Assembly: GCF_947179165.1 (NCBI RefSeq)
Contig: NC_077237.1
Span: forward strand, 83,862,341-83,926,340
Source: Solanum dulcamara
Taxonomy: Eukaryota > Streptophyta > Magnoliopsida > Solanales > Solanaceae
Length of the DNA: 64,000 nt
Direction: 5' to 3'
In this document: one piece after another, positions 12,137-23,304 of the stretch
Numbering within the stretch: position 1 is the first letter of the stretch
Layout: each line of letters starts with the position of its first letter
Program-made: the position numbers and the translations under genes
Notes under the pieces: model-generated
What the model was told of the DNA's origin: nothing
Databases searched by the model: none
The model's input: the letters and a program-made list of their open reading frames with translations, nothing else

Positions 12137-13075
12137 TCAAGATAGTCATGATATGAAAGAACCTGCTCAAGATGAGCGAGGAGACATAACAATTGATAAA
12201 ACCTTGGAAGAGGTTAAGGCGCCTGAAAATGATAAAGAAATTTCAATAAATTATGTCTCAATAGGAAATATATGGAACCGAAATAATGTAATTGTCGATA
12301 ATAGTTTTGCTTATAATGTTGCTATGGAAATAATGCAACAAAATGAGGATCTTGAACCAAAATCTATCGATGAATGTAGACAGAGGAATGATTGGCCAAA
12401 ATGGAAAAATGCAATTCAAGTTGAATTAGCTTCGCTTGAAAAACGCGAAGTTTTCGGACCGATAGTCCGAACACCTGAAGGTATAAAACCAGTGGGGTAC
12501 AAATGGGTCTTTGTGCGAAAAAGAAATGAGAAAAATGAAGTTGTAAGATATAAAGCACGACTTGTGGCACAAGGATTTTCGCAAAGACCCGGCATTGATT
12601 ATATGGAAACATATTCTCCTGTGGTGGATGCAATCACTTTCAAGTATCTTATAAATCTGGCAGTTTATGAAAAACTTGGCATGCATCTGATGGATGTCGT
12701 TACAGCCTATTTATATGGTTCTCTGGATAACGATATCTTTATAAAAATTCCTGAAGGATTTAAAATGCCTGAAATATATAAAGATTCCCGAGAAACTTGT
12801 TCAATAAAACTTCAAAAATCTTTATATGGGCTGAAACAATCAGGGCGAATGTGGTACAATCGTCTTAGCGAATACTTGCTAAAAGAGGGATATAAAAATG
12901 ATCCAATTTGCCCTTGTGTCTTTATGAAAAGGTCTGGATCTGAATTTGTTATAATAGCAGTGTATGTTGATGATTTGAATATTATCGGAACTCCTGAAGA
13001 ACTTTCAAAGGCAGTAAAATGTCTTAAAAAGGAGTTCGAAATGAAAGACCTCGGAAAGACAAAATTTTGTCTTGG
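12110..13075 (+). pseudogene. Copia pol of element A, part 2: reverse transcriptase
   Basis: Continuation of pol in the shifted frame; the open frame itself runs from 12078. It contains the copia-type reverse transcriptase, including KWVFVRKRN, RLVAQGFSQRPGIDY, the YSPVV region, LYGLKQSGRMWY and the catalytic box YVDDLNIIG. It ends where a solo LTR has inserted (13076-16123). The target bases CTTGG are present on both sides, so the reading frame continues in part 3. Confidence 0.92.
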
Positions 13076-16000
13076 TGTCACGACCCAACTCCGTAGGCCG
13101 TGACTGATGCCCTAGTTGGGCACCTATACGTACCATTAGCCCCACTTAGTACATTAATTGAATAAACATAGGTAATGATCAGAAGGAATCTCTAAACAGA
13201 TCACAAAAATAGATATAACGCACGAGGGCCTATAGGCCATAACAAAACACACAAAATAAAACCAAAACATATATACAAAACCCACATCTCATGTCTACAG
13301 ACCTCTACAGACTGATATCATAGTCATATGACGGGACAGGGCCCCGTTGTACCCTGAACAACGTATATATATATATATACAACAAAAAGTGCCAGTACCA
13401 AAATAGGACTCCGAACAAAGGAGCACTGTCGACCAACATGGTGGATGTCCTAAGCGAGCGGATCAGCAAACCAATCATCTGTACCTGCGGGCATGTAACG
13501 CAGCCCCCGAAGAAAGGGGGTCAGTACGGAAAATGTACTGAGTATGTAAAGCATGAACTGAAATCAGTAAAGTCATTACCAGAGCAGAATGTGCCAAAAA
13601 TGAGCAAAATATCCAAAAATATCAAATGTTTATCAAACCACATATAATGGGTTGTAATAAGTAAAGTCATTACCGCGATAAAATGTACAAAACTGAGCAA
13701 AATGTCCGGAGATATCAAATGCTGATCAAAACCTCAGATAATGTATACAGAAAAACATATGCCATATCCGGCCCCATTATGGGACTCGGTGAACAAAGTG
13801 TGGTCGCCCTCCCATCATCGGCGCCACGGCACAGCATAACACCAGAGTAGGGAATATCTCCGTAACAAATCATATCATATCAGATGGCCATATCAAATCA
13901 TATCATATCATATCATATCACAAACATATATGTACATGGCACAGCATAACTCCGTGGCATAATATTTACCACCCCATGGTACATGTCATACATGCCCCCT
14001 CACGTCGGGACACGGCGAATAATGCAGAGAAATACGCACGAAAACAAAACACGGCCCGGGCTCGGTGAAGGAAGCATTGGGGCATCCACGAGTGGAGTAG
14101 TGAGAAACTAATGCAAATTAAATCATATTTGAGACTCGATGGAATAATCAGAATGAGCTATCGTTTAAAAATCGAGACGAGACTCATGTCAAGTACCTTT
14201 CAAAAGTTACCCGGATTGTATCAAAATAAATCTTCTAGAATCATATAGACGTATCAAAGCATAATAAAATACCTTTTGGAAATCAAGGAATTGTCCATCC
14301 TAATGGCTCTAGGAATAGGAACCTCTTTGAAATTATATAAAAGTCATATTTTTGTTTCTAAATACCATACCAAAACAAATATTAGCTTTACATACTTATG
14401 TCAAAACATAAAAATCGAAAGAATATGCTTTACATACTTATAACAAATACATGCCAAAAGAAAGAAAGGTTCGCTTTACATACTTATGACAAAGACATGC
14501 CAAAAGAAAAGAAAGGATAGACTTTACATACCTCTTACGGATTACTCTTAACTATGCTCGCCTCGTCGTCTCTTGAACCTATTTAACATGAAATTAATAC
14601 TAAGGTTAATAAACTTTCACTTTCCAATTTCCAACTCTACACCCAAGTAACCATAGGAATCATTTCCTTATCTATGTCTCTCGACTAGTTTATTACTAGC
14701 TCCGAATCTACCGAAAATCGGGCAGCATCTCCCCTGTAAATTGAACATCCCTGAGTGTTCAACTCGGCCACCATGTTAACAACCATACCAACAACAACAG
14801 CCAGCAGCATGTATACAAGTAAATCACTTCAACTTTACACAATACAAGCTCTATACAACTCATTCCAAACTACGGTACCAAAATAGAGTTTTTAACCTTT
14901 ATTTCGTAAAATATGTAATCATACCAAACGGAGGGTTGTGTGGCTGCAACCAGCAGCAACCACATCCATTTTTGAGTACTTTACAGCCCTGCAACACGCA
15001 ATTAAACCACCACCAAACTGCAGCACCACAACAACAACACACTACGCGACTTCGATTTAACTACTACGACTTCCATTTAGTTTGTTTCCAACGTCAAACA
15101 TCCTTATACATTTTTTTCCACTTCCAGCATATTTTAAGACATGTAATATACTTCATAACATCATCATAAAGTCCAGTTCAAAACAGAAAACGTTACCTTT
15201 CCCGAAATTCACCACAACTCGCCAAAACTTGCCTCGGAATTTCCTTTAGCGCAGCTGAAACTTAGGGACTGTTTGGTAACGTTTTGGGCTGCCTAAAACC
15301 ATAAAATTTTCATTACTAACATCTTCATAACATCATGGTATATCTCATATAATAATTCTTGGAACGGAATCGGAGAACTTACCTTTTTCTCCTCCCAAAA
15401 TCGTAGCTCTTTCCTTGTTTCTAGCCTAATTTTCTCTTCTCTTCTCTTCTCTTGTTTTTTTTTCTTCTAATTCCGTTTTGTTTCTCTTCAAAACTCTAGA
15501 TGATTATGGAAACTAATGAGTCATAAGACTCATATATATATATACAACTTTAGGGGTGACACATGTCATCCCCTAAGTGGTGACACGTGTCAAGCCCTAA
15601 GTGGCGACAAATGTCAAGATCTAAGTGGTGACACATGTCAAGGTTTCATTGGTCCAACACACCCCTCTTCTCCAATCATGGGCTGCCATGTGGCATGTGG
15701 GTCCCACATGAGTCTTCTTGAAGACTTTGTGAAATTCTCATTTTACCCCTAGCCTTTCACAATATTACCATAGGCCACTTTGCGAATTTTCCTTTTTGCC
15801 CTTTGCCTTTTCCAATATTTCCACACTATTAATGATCATAAATAATATTCATATCCAACTTGTATATTAAATAAATTTTGGAAGATGTTCATTTCCTTAA
15901 CTTTACCACGACTACCTTAAAACATCCAACCGTATAAAATACGGGATATAACATCCTCCATGAGAAATTCCAAATTTTGCCCCTTACATTTTCTAATATT

Positions 16001-16123
16001 TCCAAGTTGAAATTCCAATTTAGTCATAAGAATTTTGTATCCAACAAGATCAACCATAGCGTTTCCCTTGACTTATTACCGTTATCCCGAAATGCCCTAA
16101 TGTTCAAAATACGGGTTATAACA
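13076..16123 (-). mobile_element. Solo LTR (probably Ty3/gypsy) inside element A pol
   Basis: 3,048 bp starting TGTCACGACCC and ending GGGTTATAACA, flanked by CTTGG (13071-13075 and 16124-16128). No gag, pol, primer-binding site or polypurine tract is present. This fits a solo LTR left by recombination between two LTRs of a large element. Minus orientation is inferred because Solanaceae gypsy LTRs commonly end GGGTCGTGACA. The interior holds ATATC-type short repeats near 13870-13920, a 24-bp tandem repeat at 15555-15643, and an imperfect duplication of its terminal 170-200 bp: ATACGGGATATAACA near 15940 mirrors ATACGGGTTATAACA at the end. Short open frames inside are not genes. Confidence 0.85.
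15555..15643. repeat. 24-bp tandem repeat within the solo LTR
   Basis: About 3.7 copies of a 24-bp unit, GGTGACACATGTC followed by a CCTAAGT-like end. One copy reads GACACGTGTC, a palindrome with a G-box core (CACGTG). Units differ by a few bases. Confidence 0.85.
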
Positions 16124-17017
16124 CTTGGTCTACAAATTGAATATTTTGCAAATGGGATATTTGTCCATCAATCAACATATACAGAAAATATTTTAAGAAG
16201 ATTTTACATCGATAAAGCACACCCACTTAGTACCCCAATGGTTGTGAGATCTCTTGATATTAATAAAGATCCATTTCGACCTCATGAAAATGATGAAGAG
16301 CTTGTTGGTGCTGAAATACCATACCTTAGTGCAATTGGTGCATTAATGTATCTTGCCAACAATTCTAGACCAGATATAGCCTTCGCAGTAAACTTGTTAG
16401 CAAGATTTAGTTCTTCCCCAACGCGAAGACACTGGAATGGAATTAAGCATATATTTAGATACCTTCGAGGGACCATTGATATGGCATTGTTTTACTCGAA
16501 TGAATCCCCGTCACAATTGATTGGTTACGCAGATGCGGGATATTTATCTGATCCCCATAAGGGTCGATCGCAGACAGGCTATTTATTTACATGTGGTGGT
16601 ACAGCTATATCATGGCGTTCAACAAAGCAAACTATGGTTGCCACTTCTTCAAATCATGTAGAGATAATAGCCATTCATGAAGCAAGTCGAGAATGTGTTT
16701 GGTTAAGATCAATAACTGAACACATTCAAGAAACATGTGGTCTTTCTTTGACAAAAGACGCTCCAACAATATTGTATGAAGACAATGCTGCATGTATAGC
16801 TCAACTGAAGGGAGGATACATCAAAGGAGACAGAACAAAACATATTTCACCAAAATTCTTTTTCACTCATGATCTTCAAAAGAAGGGTGAAATAGATGTC
16901 CAACAAATTCGTTCAAGTGACAATTTAGCAGATATGTTTACCAAGGCATTGCCAACTTCAACCTTTGAGAAAATGAGATACAAAATTGGAATGCGTCGTC
17001 TTCGAGATGTTAAGTGA
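16124..17017 (+). pseudogene. Copia pol of element A, part 3: RT end and RNase H
   Basis: Resumes directly after the solo LTR. It holds the end of the reverse transcriptase (HPLSTPMVVRS, then YLANNSRPDIAFAVN) and the RNase H domain, with GYADAGYLSDP, CGGTAISWRS, YEDNAACI and the C-terminal DMFTKALPTSTFEKM. The stop codon is at 17015-17017. A stretch of roughly 235 bp near 16690-16925 is identical by eye to element B. Confidence 0.93.
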
Positions 17018-17039
17018 TGTTTTCATCAGGGGAGCAAAA

Positions 17040-17295
17040 TACGCGTTGTACTCTTTTTCCTTAGCCAAGGTTTTATTCCACCGAATTTTCCTGGTAAGGT
17101 TTTTAATGAGGCAGCATTCAATGCGTATTATCAGATGTGTGTACTCTTTTTCCTTCATTAGGCTTTTTCCCACTGGGTTTTTCCTAATAAGGTTTTAACG
17201 AGGCACAACATCTATGGATGTTCAGAATAACTATGTATATTGTTTCTTGTAAAGTTTTTAATGAGATACATTTTACGTGGACACCCAAGGGGGAG
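17040..17295 (+). repeat. Element A 3' untranslated repeats and polypurine tract
   Basis: After pol come diverged repeats of a unit containing GTACTCTTTTTCCTT, TCCCACTGGG/CCACCGAATT and TAAGGTTTT-AA(C/T)GAGGCA. The region ends with the polypurine tract AAGGGGGAG (17287-17295), which primes plus-strand synthesis. The same layout occurs in element B. Confidence 0.8.
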
Positions 17296-17421
17296 TGTTA
17301 TCAACCAAATTAATGGTTGTCCACTTTGCATTAGTGGATGATCCTCTATCTTTTTTTAGTGGGCAACTTACCCATTAATGTTTTGTTTTCTTCCATTTAC
17401 ATATGGCTATAAATAGCCTTC
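17296..17421 (+). repeat. 3' LTR of element A, first part
   Basis: First 126 bp of the 3' LTR, starting TGTTATCAACC. It is cut by element B after CCTTC (17417-17421), the B target duplication. It continues at 23305-23414; together they make 236 bp. Confidence 0.95.
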
Positions 17422-17705
17422 TATTATCAACCAAGTATTATCAACCAAGTAATATCAACCAAGTAAAATGGTTGTCCACTTAAAATGGTGGATAGTCCAT
17501 TTACTTTTTAAGTGGGTAAAATGCCCATTAATATTTTCCTCCACTTGTAAATATGGCTATAAATATAGCCTTAAACTTCAATGTAAAAACACACAAAACA
17601 CATAAGAGAAAGAATTGCTATTACTCTCTCTATTAACACTTTCTATATACATATTCTCTTGTTCTTCTTCCTTTATAAAATTGTCAAGTTAGTTAATTCA
17701 TAACA
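17422..17705 (+). repeat. 5' LTR of copia element B
   Basis: 284 bp, starting TATTATCAACCAAG and ending TTCATAACA. The first bases hold three near-copies of TATTATCAACCAAG, a 14-bp tandem repeat. A TATA-like CTATAAATA lies at 17558-17566. The start is TA rather than TG in both LTRs, so the element was integrated with that variant terminus. Confidence 0.96.
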
Positions 17706-17721
17706 CGTTATCAGCACGAAG
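17706..17721 (+). promoter_or_regulatory. Primer-binding site of element B
   Basis: CGTTATCAGCACGAAG, identical to the site in element A and directly after the LTR. It is interpreted as complementary to the anticodon arm of tRNA-Ile(IAU); see the finding. Confidence 0.6.
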
Positions 17722-17818
17722 CTCTAATTTTTCAGAAAATTAACTTCTATATCAGGTATATCTACTAAAGAAATTTAATTTTTAAGTTATCTTTGTTACT
17801 TTCAAATTAATTTTCATC

Positions 17819-18871
17819 ATGTCAAACTTGTCAAAATTGGAATTTGTTGCACTTGATATTTCTGGTAAAAATTATTTGTCATGGGTACTTGATGCTGAAA
17901 TTCACCTTACCGCTAAGGGTCTTGGTGATGCTATAATTGAAGGAAATACAGCATCAAGTCAGGATAAAGCAAAGGCTATGATTTTCCTTCGTCATCATCT
18001 AGATGAAAGCCTAAAAATGGAATACTTGACAGTGAAAGATCCACTTGAATTGTGGAAAGACTTAAAAGGGAGGTATGACCACCTCAGGGCAACGGTATTG
18101 CCAAGGGCTCGTTATGAGTGGATGCACTTACGGTTTCAAGATTTTAAAACCGTAATTGAGTATAATTCTGCTGTATTTAGAATAACTTCCCAATTAAAAT
18201 TATGTGGGGAAAATATAAATGATGAGGACATGTTAGAAAAGACACTAACTACTTTTCATGCCTCTAATGTAATATTACAGCAGCAATACCGTGAAAAGGG
18301 TTTTAAAAAATACTCTGAATTGATATCATGCCTTCTGGTGGCTGAACAACATAATGCCCTTTTAATGAAAAATCATGAAGCCCGTCCCACTGGAACTACT
18401 CCGTTACCGGAGGCAAATATGGTAAAAGCACATGGCCAGTCTGAAAGAAGACATAATAAATATCAAGGTCATAATAATGTGCGTGGACGTGGCAATGGCA
18501 GAGGACGATATAATAATCGTCGTGGTGGTGGTCAACATAAAAGGGAGAACAATATCAGTTCTCAAAATGGCCCTTCAAAAAGTAACTGTCATCGTTGTGG
18601 CATGAAAGGCCACTGGAAAAATGAATGTCGGACGCCTGAGCATTTTGTAAGACTTTATCAAAATTCTTTTAAAAGAAAGGCAAATAGAGGTGGTGCCTCT
18701 TCTTCTAATGCTCGGATAGAGTCACACTTGGCGTTCGAAAATAATGTTGAGGCAAGGCCTTTGAATAATGATAATATTGAAGCAAATATGGCCTTAAGGG
18801 ATGATGATTTTAATGACCTCAATGATATTACTCATTTGGAGGTTGAAGATTTTTTTAAGGATCTTAATTGA
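17819..18871 (+). CDS. Copia gag polyprotein, element B
   Basis: 350 aa, uninterrupted. It has the same layout as gag A: an N-terminal copia Gag region, an Arg/Gly/Asn-rich basic stretch, a CCHC zinc knuckle (CHRCGMKGHWKNEC) and an acidic tail. Many differences from gag A at both DNA and protein level contrast with the near-identical 3' pol halves. An intact gag with a recent insertion means this copy could still supply particle protein if transcribed. Confidence 0.93.
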   Translation: MSNLSKLEFVALDISGKNYLSWVLDAEIHLTAKGLGDAIIEGNTASSQDKAKAMIFLRHHLDESLKMEYLTVKDPLELWKDLKGRYDHLRATVLPRARYEWMHLRFQDFKTVIEYNSAVFRITSQLKLCGENINDEDMLEKTLTTFHASNVILQQQYREKGFKKYSELISCLLVAEQHNALLMKNHEARPTGTTPLPEANMVKAHGQSERRHNKYQGHNNVRGRGNGRGRYNNRRGGGQHKRENNISSQNGPSKSNCHRCGMKGHWKNECRTPEHFVRLYQNSFKRKANRGGASSSNARIESHLAFENNVEARPLNNDNIEANMALRDDDFNDLNDITHLEVEDFFKDLN

Positions 18872-19486
18872 TGTTTAATTTCATGTTTTTCAATATGTTA
18901 TCATGTACTTCGAATTATTGTGTTTTTACGTTTATGTATTTGAAGAAAAAAATAATAATAATCAAGGTTACATTTTTATGATAATTGTATATTATTTATT
19001 ACATTGTGCTATTTTACAATGTTGTAATTAATTACTATTAGTGTGCTATTATTTAATCTTAATATCATATTGTTACTAAAAATAATATTCGCCTTATTTA
19101 ATGTCATTATAATAACTATTTATTCTTGTTAATGTTTTAGACATTAATAATATATAATGATTGTATTATTTTTGTCAATAAACAAATTATCTATACATGA
19201 TGAATAATATTATATTAATGTTTTATAATATTTTATATTTGTTTTTAATACTTGTGTATAATATTTATTTAAGGTTAATAAGTATGTAATTCCATAAACT
19301 AAATTATTGTAACATTCATCATAATTGAATCATATAATTTTTTAAATTCTAAATTACCATAATTTAACTTTTTTTTTAAAAAGGGACTTATGTTTTACTA
19401 GCAAAATTGTTACTTATTTTATTTCTTACAATGCATTTTTATTTTATGAAGATAAATAAATTTATCAGTGTTCAATTGGATTCAAG
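18872..19486 (+). other. Gag-pol spacer of element B
   Basis: 615 bp of very AT-rich sequence between the gag stop and the pol start, with no supported frame. It is poorly alignable to the longer spacer of element A, so the spacer evolves quickly while both flanking genes are conserved. Confidence 0.75.
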
Positions 19487-22400
19487 ATGAATAATGGAGA
19501 TATATGCATTTTGGATAGTGCCACAACTCATACGATATTAAAAGAAAAGAAATATTTTTGTCATTTGATTATGAAAAAGGACTATGTCAATACAATATCT
19601 GGTAGTACAAAATTAATTGAAGGCTCTGGAAAAGCAACCTTATTACTACCTGGAGGAACGATATTGGTAATTGATAATGCATTATATTGTAGTAAGTCTC
19701 AAAGAAACTTACTAAGTTTCAAGGTTATTCGCCAAAATGGCTATCATATTGAGACTTCAAATGAAGGAAAGGTTGAATACCTTTATATTACTACAATAAA
19801 TATGGAGAAGAAAATTGTGCACGAAAAATTACTTGCACTTTCTTCTGGGTTGTACCATACAAATATTGGTACTGTTGAATCACATGCCATTGTAAACAAA
19901 AGGTTTACTGATTCTGATGATTTTATCATTTGGCATGACCGGTTGGGCCATCCCGGTTATAATATGATGCGCAGAATTATTGAGAATTCACATGGGCACA
20001 CTTTGAAGAATCAGAAAATTCTTCAATCTAAGGAATTCTCTTGTGTTGCTTGTTCCCAAGGAAAACTGATTATCAAACCATCAGCAACTAAGGTTGGGAT
20101 TGAATCCCCTGCGTTTCTGGAACGTATACAGGGTGATATATGTGGGCCAATTCACCCTTCATGTGGACCATTTAAATATTATATGGTCTTGATAGATGCA
20201 TCTACAAGATGGTCACATGTGTGCTTATTATCAACTCGCAACATGGCTTTTGCGAGATTGTTAGCTCAAATTATAAGGTTAAGAGCACAATTTCCAGATT
20301 ATGCAATAAAGACAATTCGTCTTGATAATGCTGTGTGGGGGCATGCTATTTTGCATGCAGCAGCACTTGTGCGCGTAAGGCCAACAAATTATCATGAATT
20401 TTCCCCATTACAGTTGGCGTTTGGAAGGGAGCCAAATATATCCCATCTTAGAATATTTGGGTGTGCGGTATATGTCCCAATTGCTCCACCACATCGCACA
20501 AAGATGGGTCCCCAAAGAAGGTTGGGAATATATGTTGGGTATGAATCTCCTTCTATTATAAAATATCTGGAACCTATGACTGGAGATTTATTTACGGCAA
20601 GATTTGCTGATTGTCATTTTGATGAATCAATATACCCAACATTAGGGGGAGAACATAAGCAGCTGAAAAATGAGATAGATTGGAATTCATTGTCACTATC
20701 TCATTTAGATCCTCGAACAAATCAATGTGAGCAAGAAGTTCAAAAGATGATTTATTTGCAGAATATTGCAAATCAACTGCCGGATGCATTTACTAACCTT
20801 CCACGGGTTACTAAATCGCATATCCCAGCTGCTAATGCTCAAGTTCGAGTTGATGTCCCGGTAGGACAACTTATTCAGGCAAATGAATCTAGACCACGCT
20901 TAAAACGTGGAAGACCATTTGGTTCCAAAGATAAAAATCCTCGAAAAAGGAAAGGAATGAATGATCAAGATGATCATAATTTGGAGGCGAGTGCTCAAGA
21001 AGAGCCCAGAGACACAACAAATGGTGATACCACCGAGGAGGTCCAAGTACCTGAAAATAATGAGAATGAAGAAATCTCAATAAGTTATGTCTCGACAGGA
21101 AAACGGTGGAACCGAAATAATATTGTGGTCGATAATATTTTTGCTTATAATGTTGCCATTGAAATAATGCAACAAGATAAGGATCTTGAACCAAAATCTG
21201 TCGATGAATGCAGACAGAGAAATGATTGGCCAAGATGGAAGGATGCAATTCAAGCAGAGTTAACTTCACTTGAAAAACGTGAAGTTTTCGGACCAATAGT
21301 TCGAACACCTGAAGGTGTCAAGCCAGTAGGGCACAAATGGGTTTTTGTGCGTAAACGAAATGAAAAGGGTGAAGTCGTAAGATATAAAGCACGACTTGTA
21401 GCCTAAGGTTTTTCGCAAAGACCTGGCATTGACTATATGGAAACATATTCCCCTGTGGTGGATGCAATTACTTTCAGGTATCTAATGAATTTGGCAGTTC
21501 ATGAAAAGCTTGAAATGCAGTTAATGGACGTGGTCACTGCCTATTTATATGGCTCATTGGACCACGACATTTTTATGAAAATTCCCGAAGGGTTCAAAGT
21601 GCCTGAAGCATACAAGGATTCTCGAGAAAATTGCTCAATAAAACTTCAAAAATCCTTGTACGGGTTGAAACAATCAGGGCGAATGTGGTACAATCGTCTT
21701 AGCGAATATTTGCTAAAAGAAGGATATAAAAATGATTCAATTTGCCCTTGTGTCTTTATGAGAAGGTCTGGATCTGAATTTGTCATAATAGCAGTATATG
21801 TTGATGATTTAAATATTATTGGAACTCCAGAAGAACTTTCAAAGGCAGTAAAATGCCTGAAAAAGGAGTTTGAAATGAAAGATCTTGGAAAGACAAAATT
21901 TTGTCTTGGTCTACAAATTGAACATTTTACAAATGGGATATTTGTCCATCAGTCAACATATACTGAAAATATTTTAAAGAGATTTTATATGGATAAAGCA
22001 CACCCATTGAGTACTCCAATGGTTGTGAGATCTCTTGATATTAATATAGATCCGTTTCGGCCTTATGAAAATGATGAAGAACTTATTGGTGCTGAAATAC
22101 CATACCTTAGTGCAATTGGTGCATTAATGTATCTTGCCAACAATTCTAGACCAGATATAGCTTTCTCAGTAAACTTGTTAGCAAGATTTAGTTCTTCACC
22201 AACACGCAGACACTGGAATGGAATTAAGCATATATTCAGATACCTTCGAGGTACCATTGATATGGGATTGTTTTACTCAAATGATTCCACGTCACAATTG
22301 ATTGGTTATGCAGATGCGGGATATTTATCTGATCCCCATAAAGGTCGATCGCAAACAGGCTATTTATTTACATGTGGGGGTACAGCTATATCATGGCGTT

Positions 22401-22798
22401 CAACAAAGCAAACTATGGTTGCCACTTCCTCAAATCATGCAGAGATAATAGCCATTCATGAAGCAAGTCGAGAATGTGTTTGGTTAAGATCAATAACTGA
22501 ACACATTCAAGAAACATGTGGTCTTTCTTTGACAAAAGACGCTCCAACAATATTGTATGAAGACAATGCTGCATGTATAGCTCAACTGAAGGGAGGATAC
22601 ATCAAAGGAGACAGAACAAAACATATTTCACCAAAATTCTTTTTCACTCATGATCTTCAAAAGAAGGGTGAAATAGATGTCCAACAAATTCGTTCAAGTG
22701 ACAATTTGGCGGATATGTTCACCAAAGCATTGCCAACATCAACCTTTGAGAAAATGAGATACAAAATTGGAATGCGTCGTCTTCGAGATATTAAGTGA
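19487..22798 (+). pseudogene. Copia pol of element B (integrase deletion, one stop)
   Basis: Domains in order: protease (ILDSATTH), integrase zinc region (HDRLGHPG, CVACSQGK), integrase core, reverse transcriptase (YVDDLNIIG), RNase H (GYADAGYLSDP, YEDNAACI). Two breaks are visible. Around 20333 the frame jumps from RLDNA to WGHAILH, a net in-frame loss of 56 codons relative to element A. The loss removes the catalytic Glu region (NGLAES) and the second part of the DDE core. At 21404-21406 a TAA replaces the CAA codon of element A in the reverse transcriptase. The rest is open to 22798. The integrase cannot be catalytic. Confidence 0.92.
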
Positions 22799-22799
22799 T

Positions 22800-23015
22800 A
22801 TTTTCATCAGGGGGAGCAAAATACGCGCTGTACTCTTTTTCCCTTAGTCAAGGTTTTGTCCCACTGGGTTTTCCTGATAAGGTTTTTAATGAGGCAGCAC
22901 TCAAGGCGTATTATCAGATATGTGTACTCTTTTTCCTTCATTAGGCTTTTTCCCACTGGGTTTTTCCTAATAAGGTTTTAACGAGGCACATTTCTCGTGG
23001 ACATCCAAGGGGGAG
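22800..23015 (+). repeat. Element B 3' untranslated repeats and polypurine tract
   Basis: Two diverged units with GTACTCTTTTTCC, TCCCACTGGGTTTTCCT and TAAGGTTTTTAATGAGGCA, then the polypurine tract AAGGGGGAG at 23007-23015 directly before the 3' LTR. Confidence 0.8.
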
Positions 23016-23299
23016 TATTATCAACCAAGTATTATCAACCAAGTAATATCAACCAAGTAAAATGGTTGTCCACTTAAAATGGTGGATAGTCCATTTACTT
23101 TTTAAGTGGGTAAAATGCCCATTAATATTTTCCTCCACTTGTAAATATGGCTATAAATATAGCCTTAAACTTCAATGTAAAAACACACAAAACACATAAG
23201 AGAAAGAATTGCTATTACTCTCTCTATTAACACTTTCTATATACATATTCTCTTGTTCTTCTTCCTTTATAAAATTGTCAAGTTAGTTAATTTATAACA
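23016..23299 (+). repeat. 3' LTR of copia element B
   Basis: 284 bp, the same length as the 5' LTR and differing at one base by eye. It ends ATAACA, followed by the target duplication CCTTC. Confidence 0.96.
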
Positions 23300-23304
23300 C
23301 CTTC

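Larger units (their letters stand above)
17422..23299 (+). mobile_element. Ty1/copia retrotransposon B, inserted in the 3' LTR of A
   Basis: 5,878 bp with two 284-bp LTRs and a perfect 5-bp target duplication CCTTC (17417-17421 and 23300-23304), which lies within element A's LTR. The LTRs differ at one position by eye (TTAATTC vs TTAATTT near the end), so insertion is recent. gag is intact. pol has a 168-bp in-frame deletion in the integrase core and one stop codon. Gene order and primer-binding site match element A, but the LTRs and gag are clearly diverged. Confidence 0.96.

Noticed and set aside
13438..13647. Small open frames in the first solo LTR
   Set aside because: No domain, and they lie within LTR sequence bounded by a target duplication.
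13076..16123. Complete gypsy element with two LTRs
   Set aside because: No internal coding sequence or second full LTR; the internal similarity covers only the terminal 170-200 bp.
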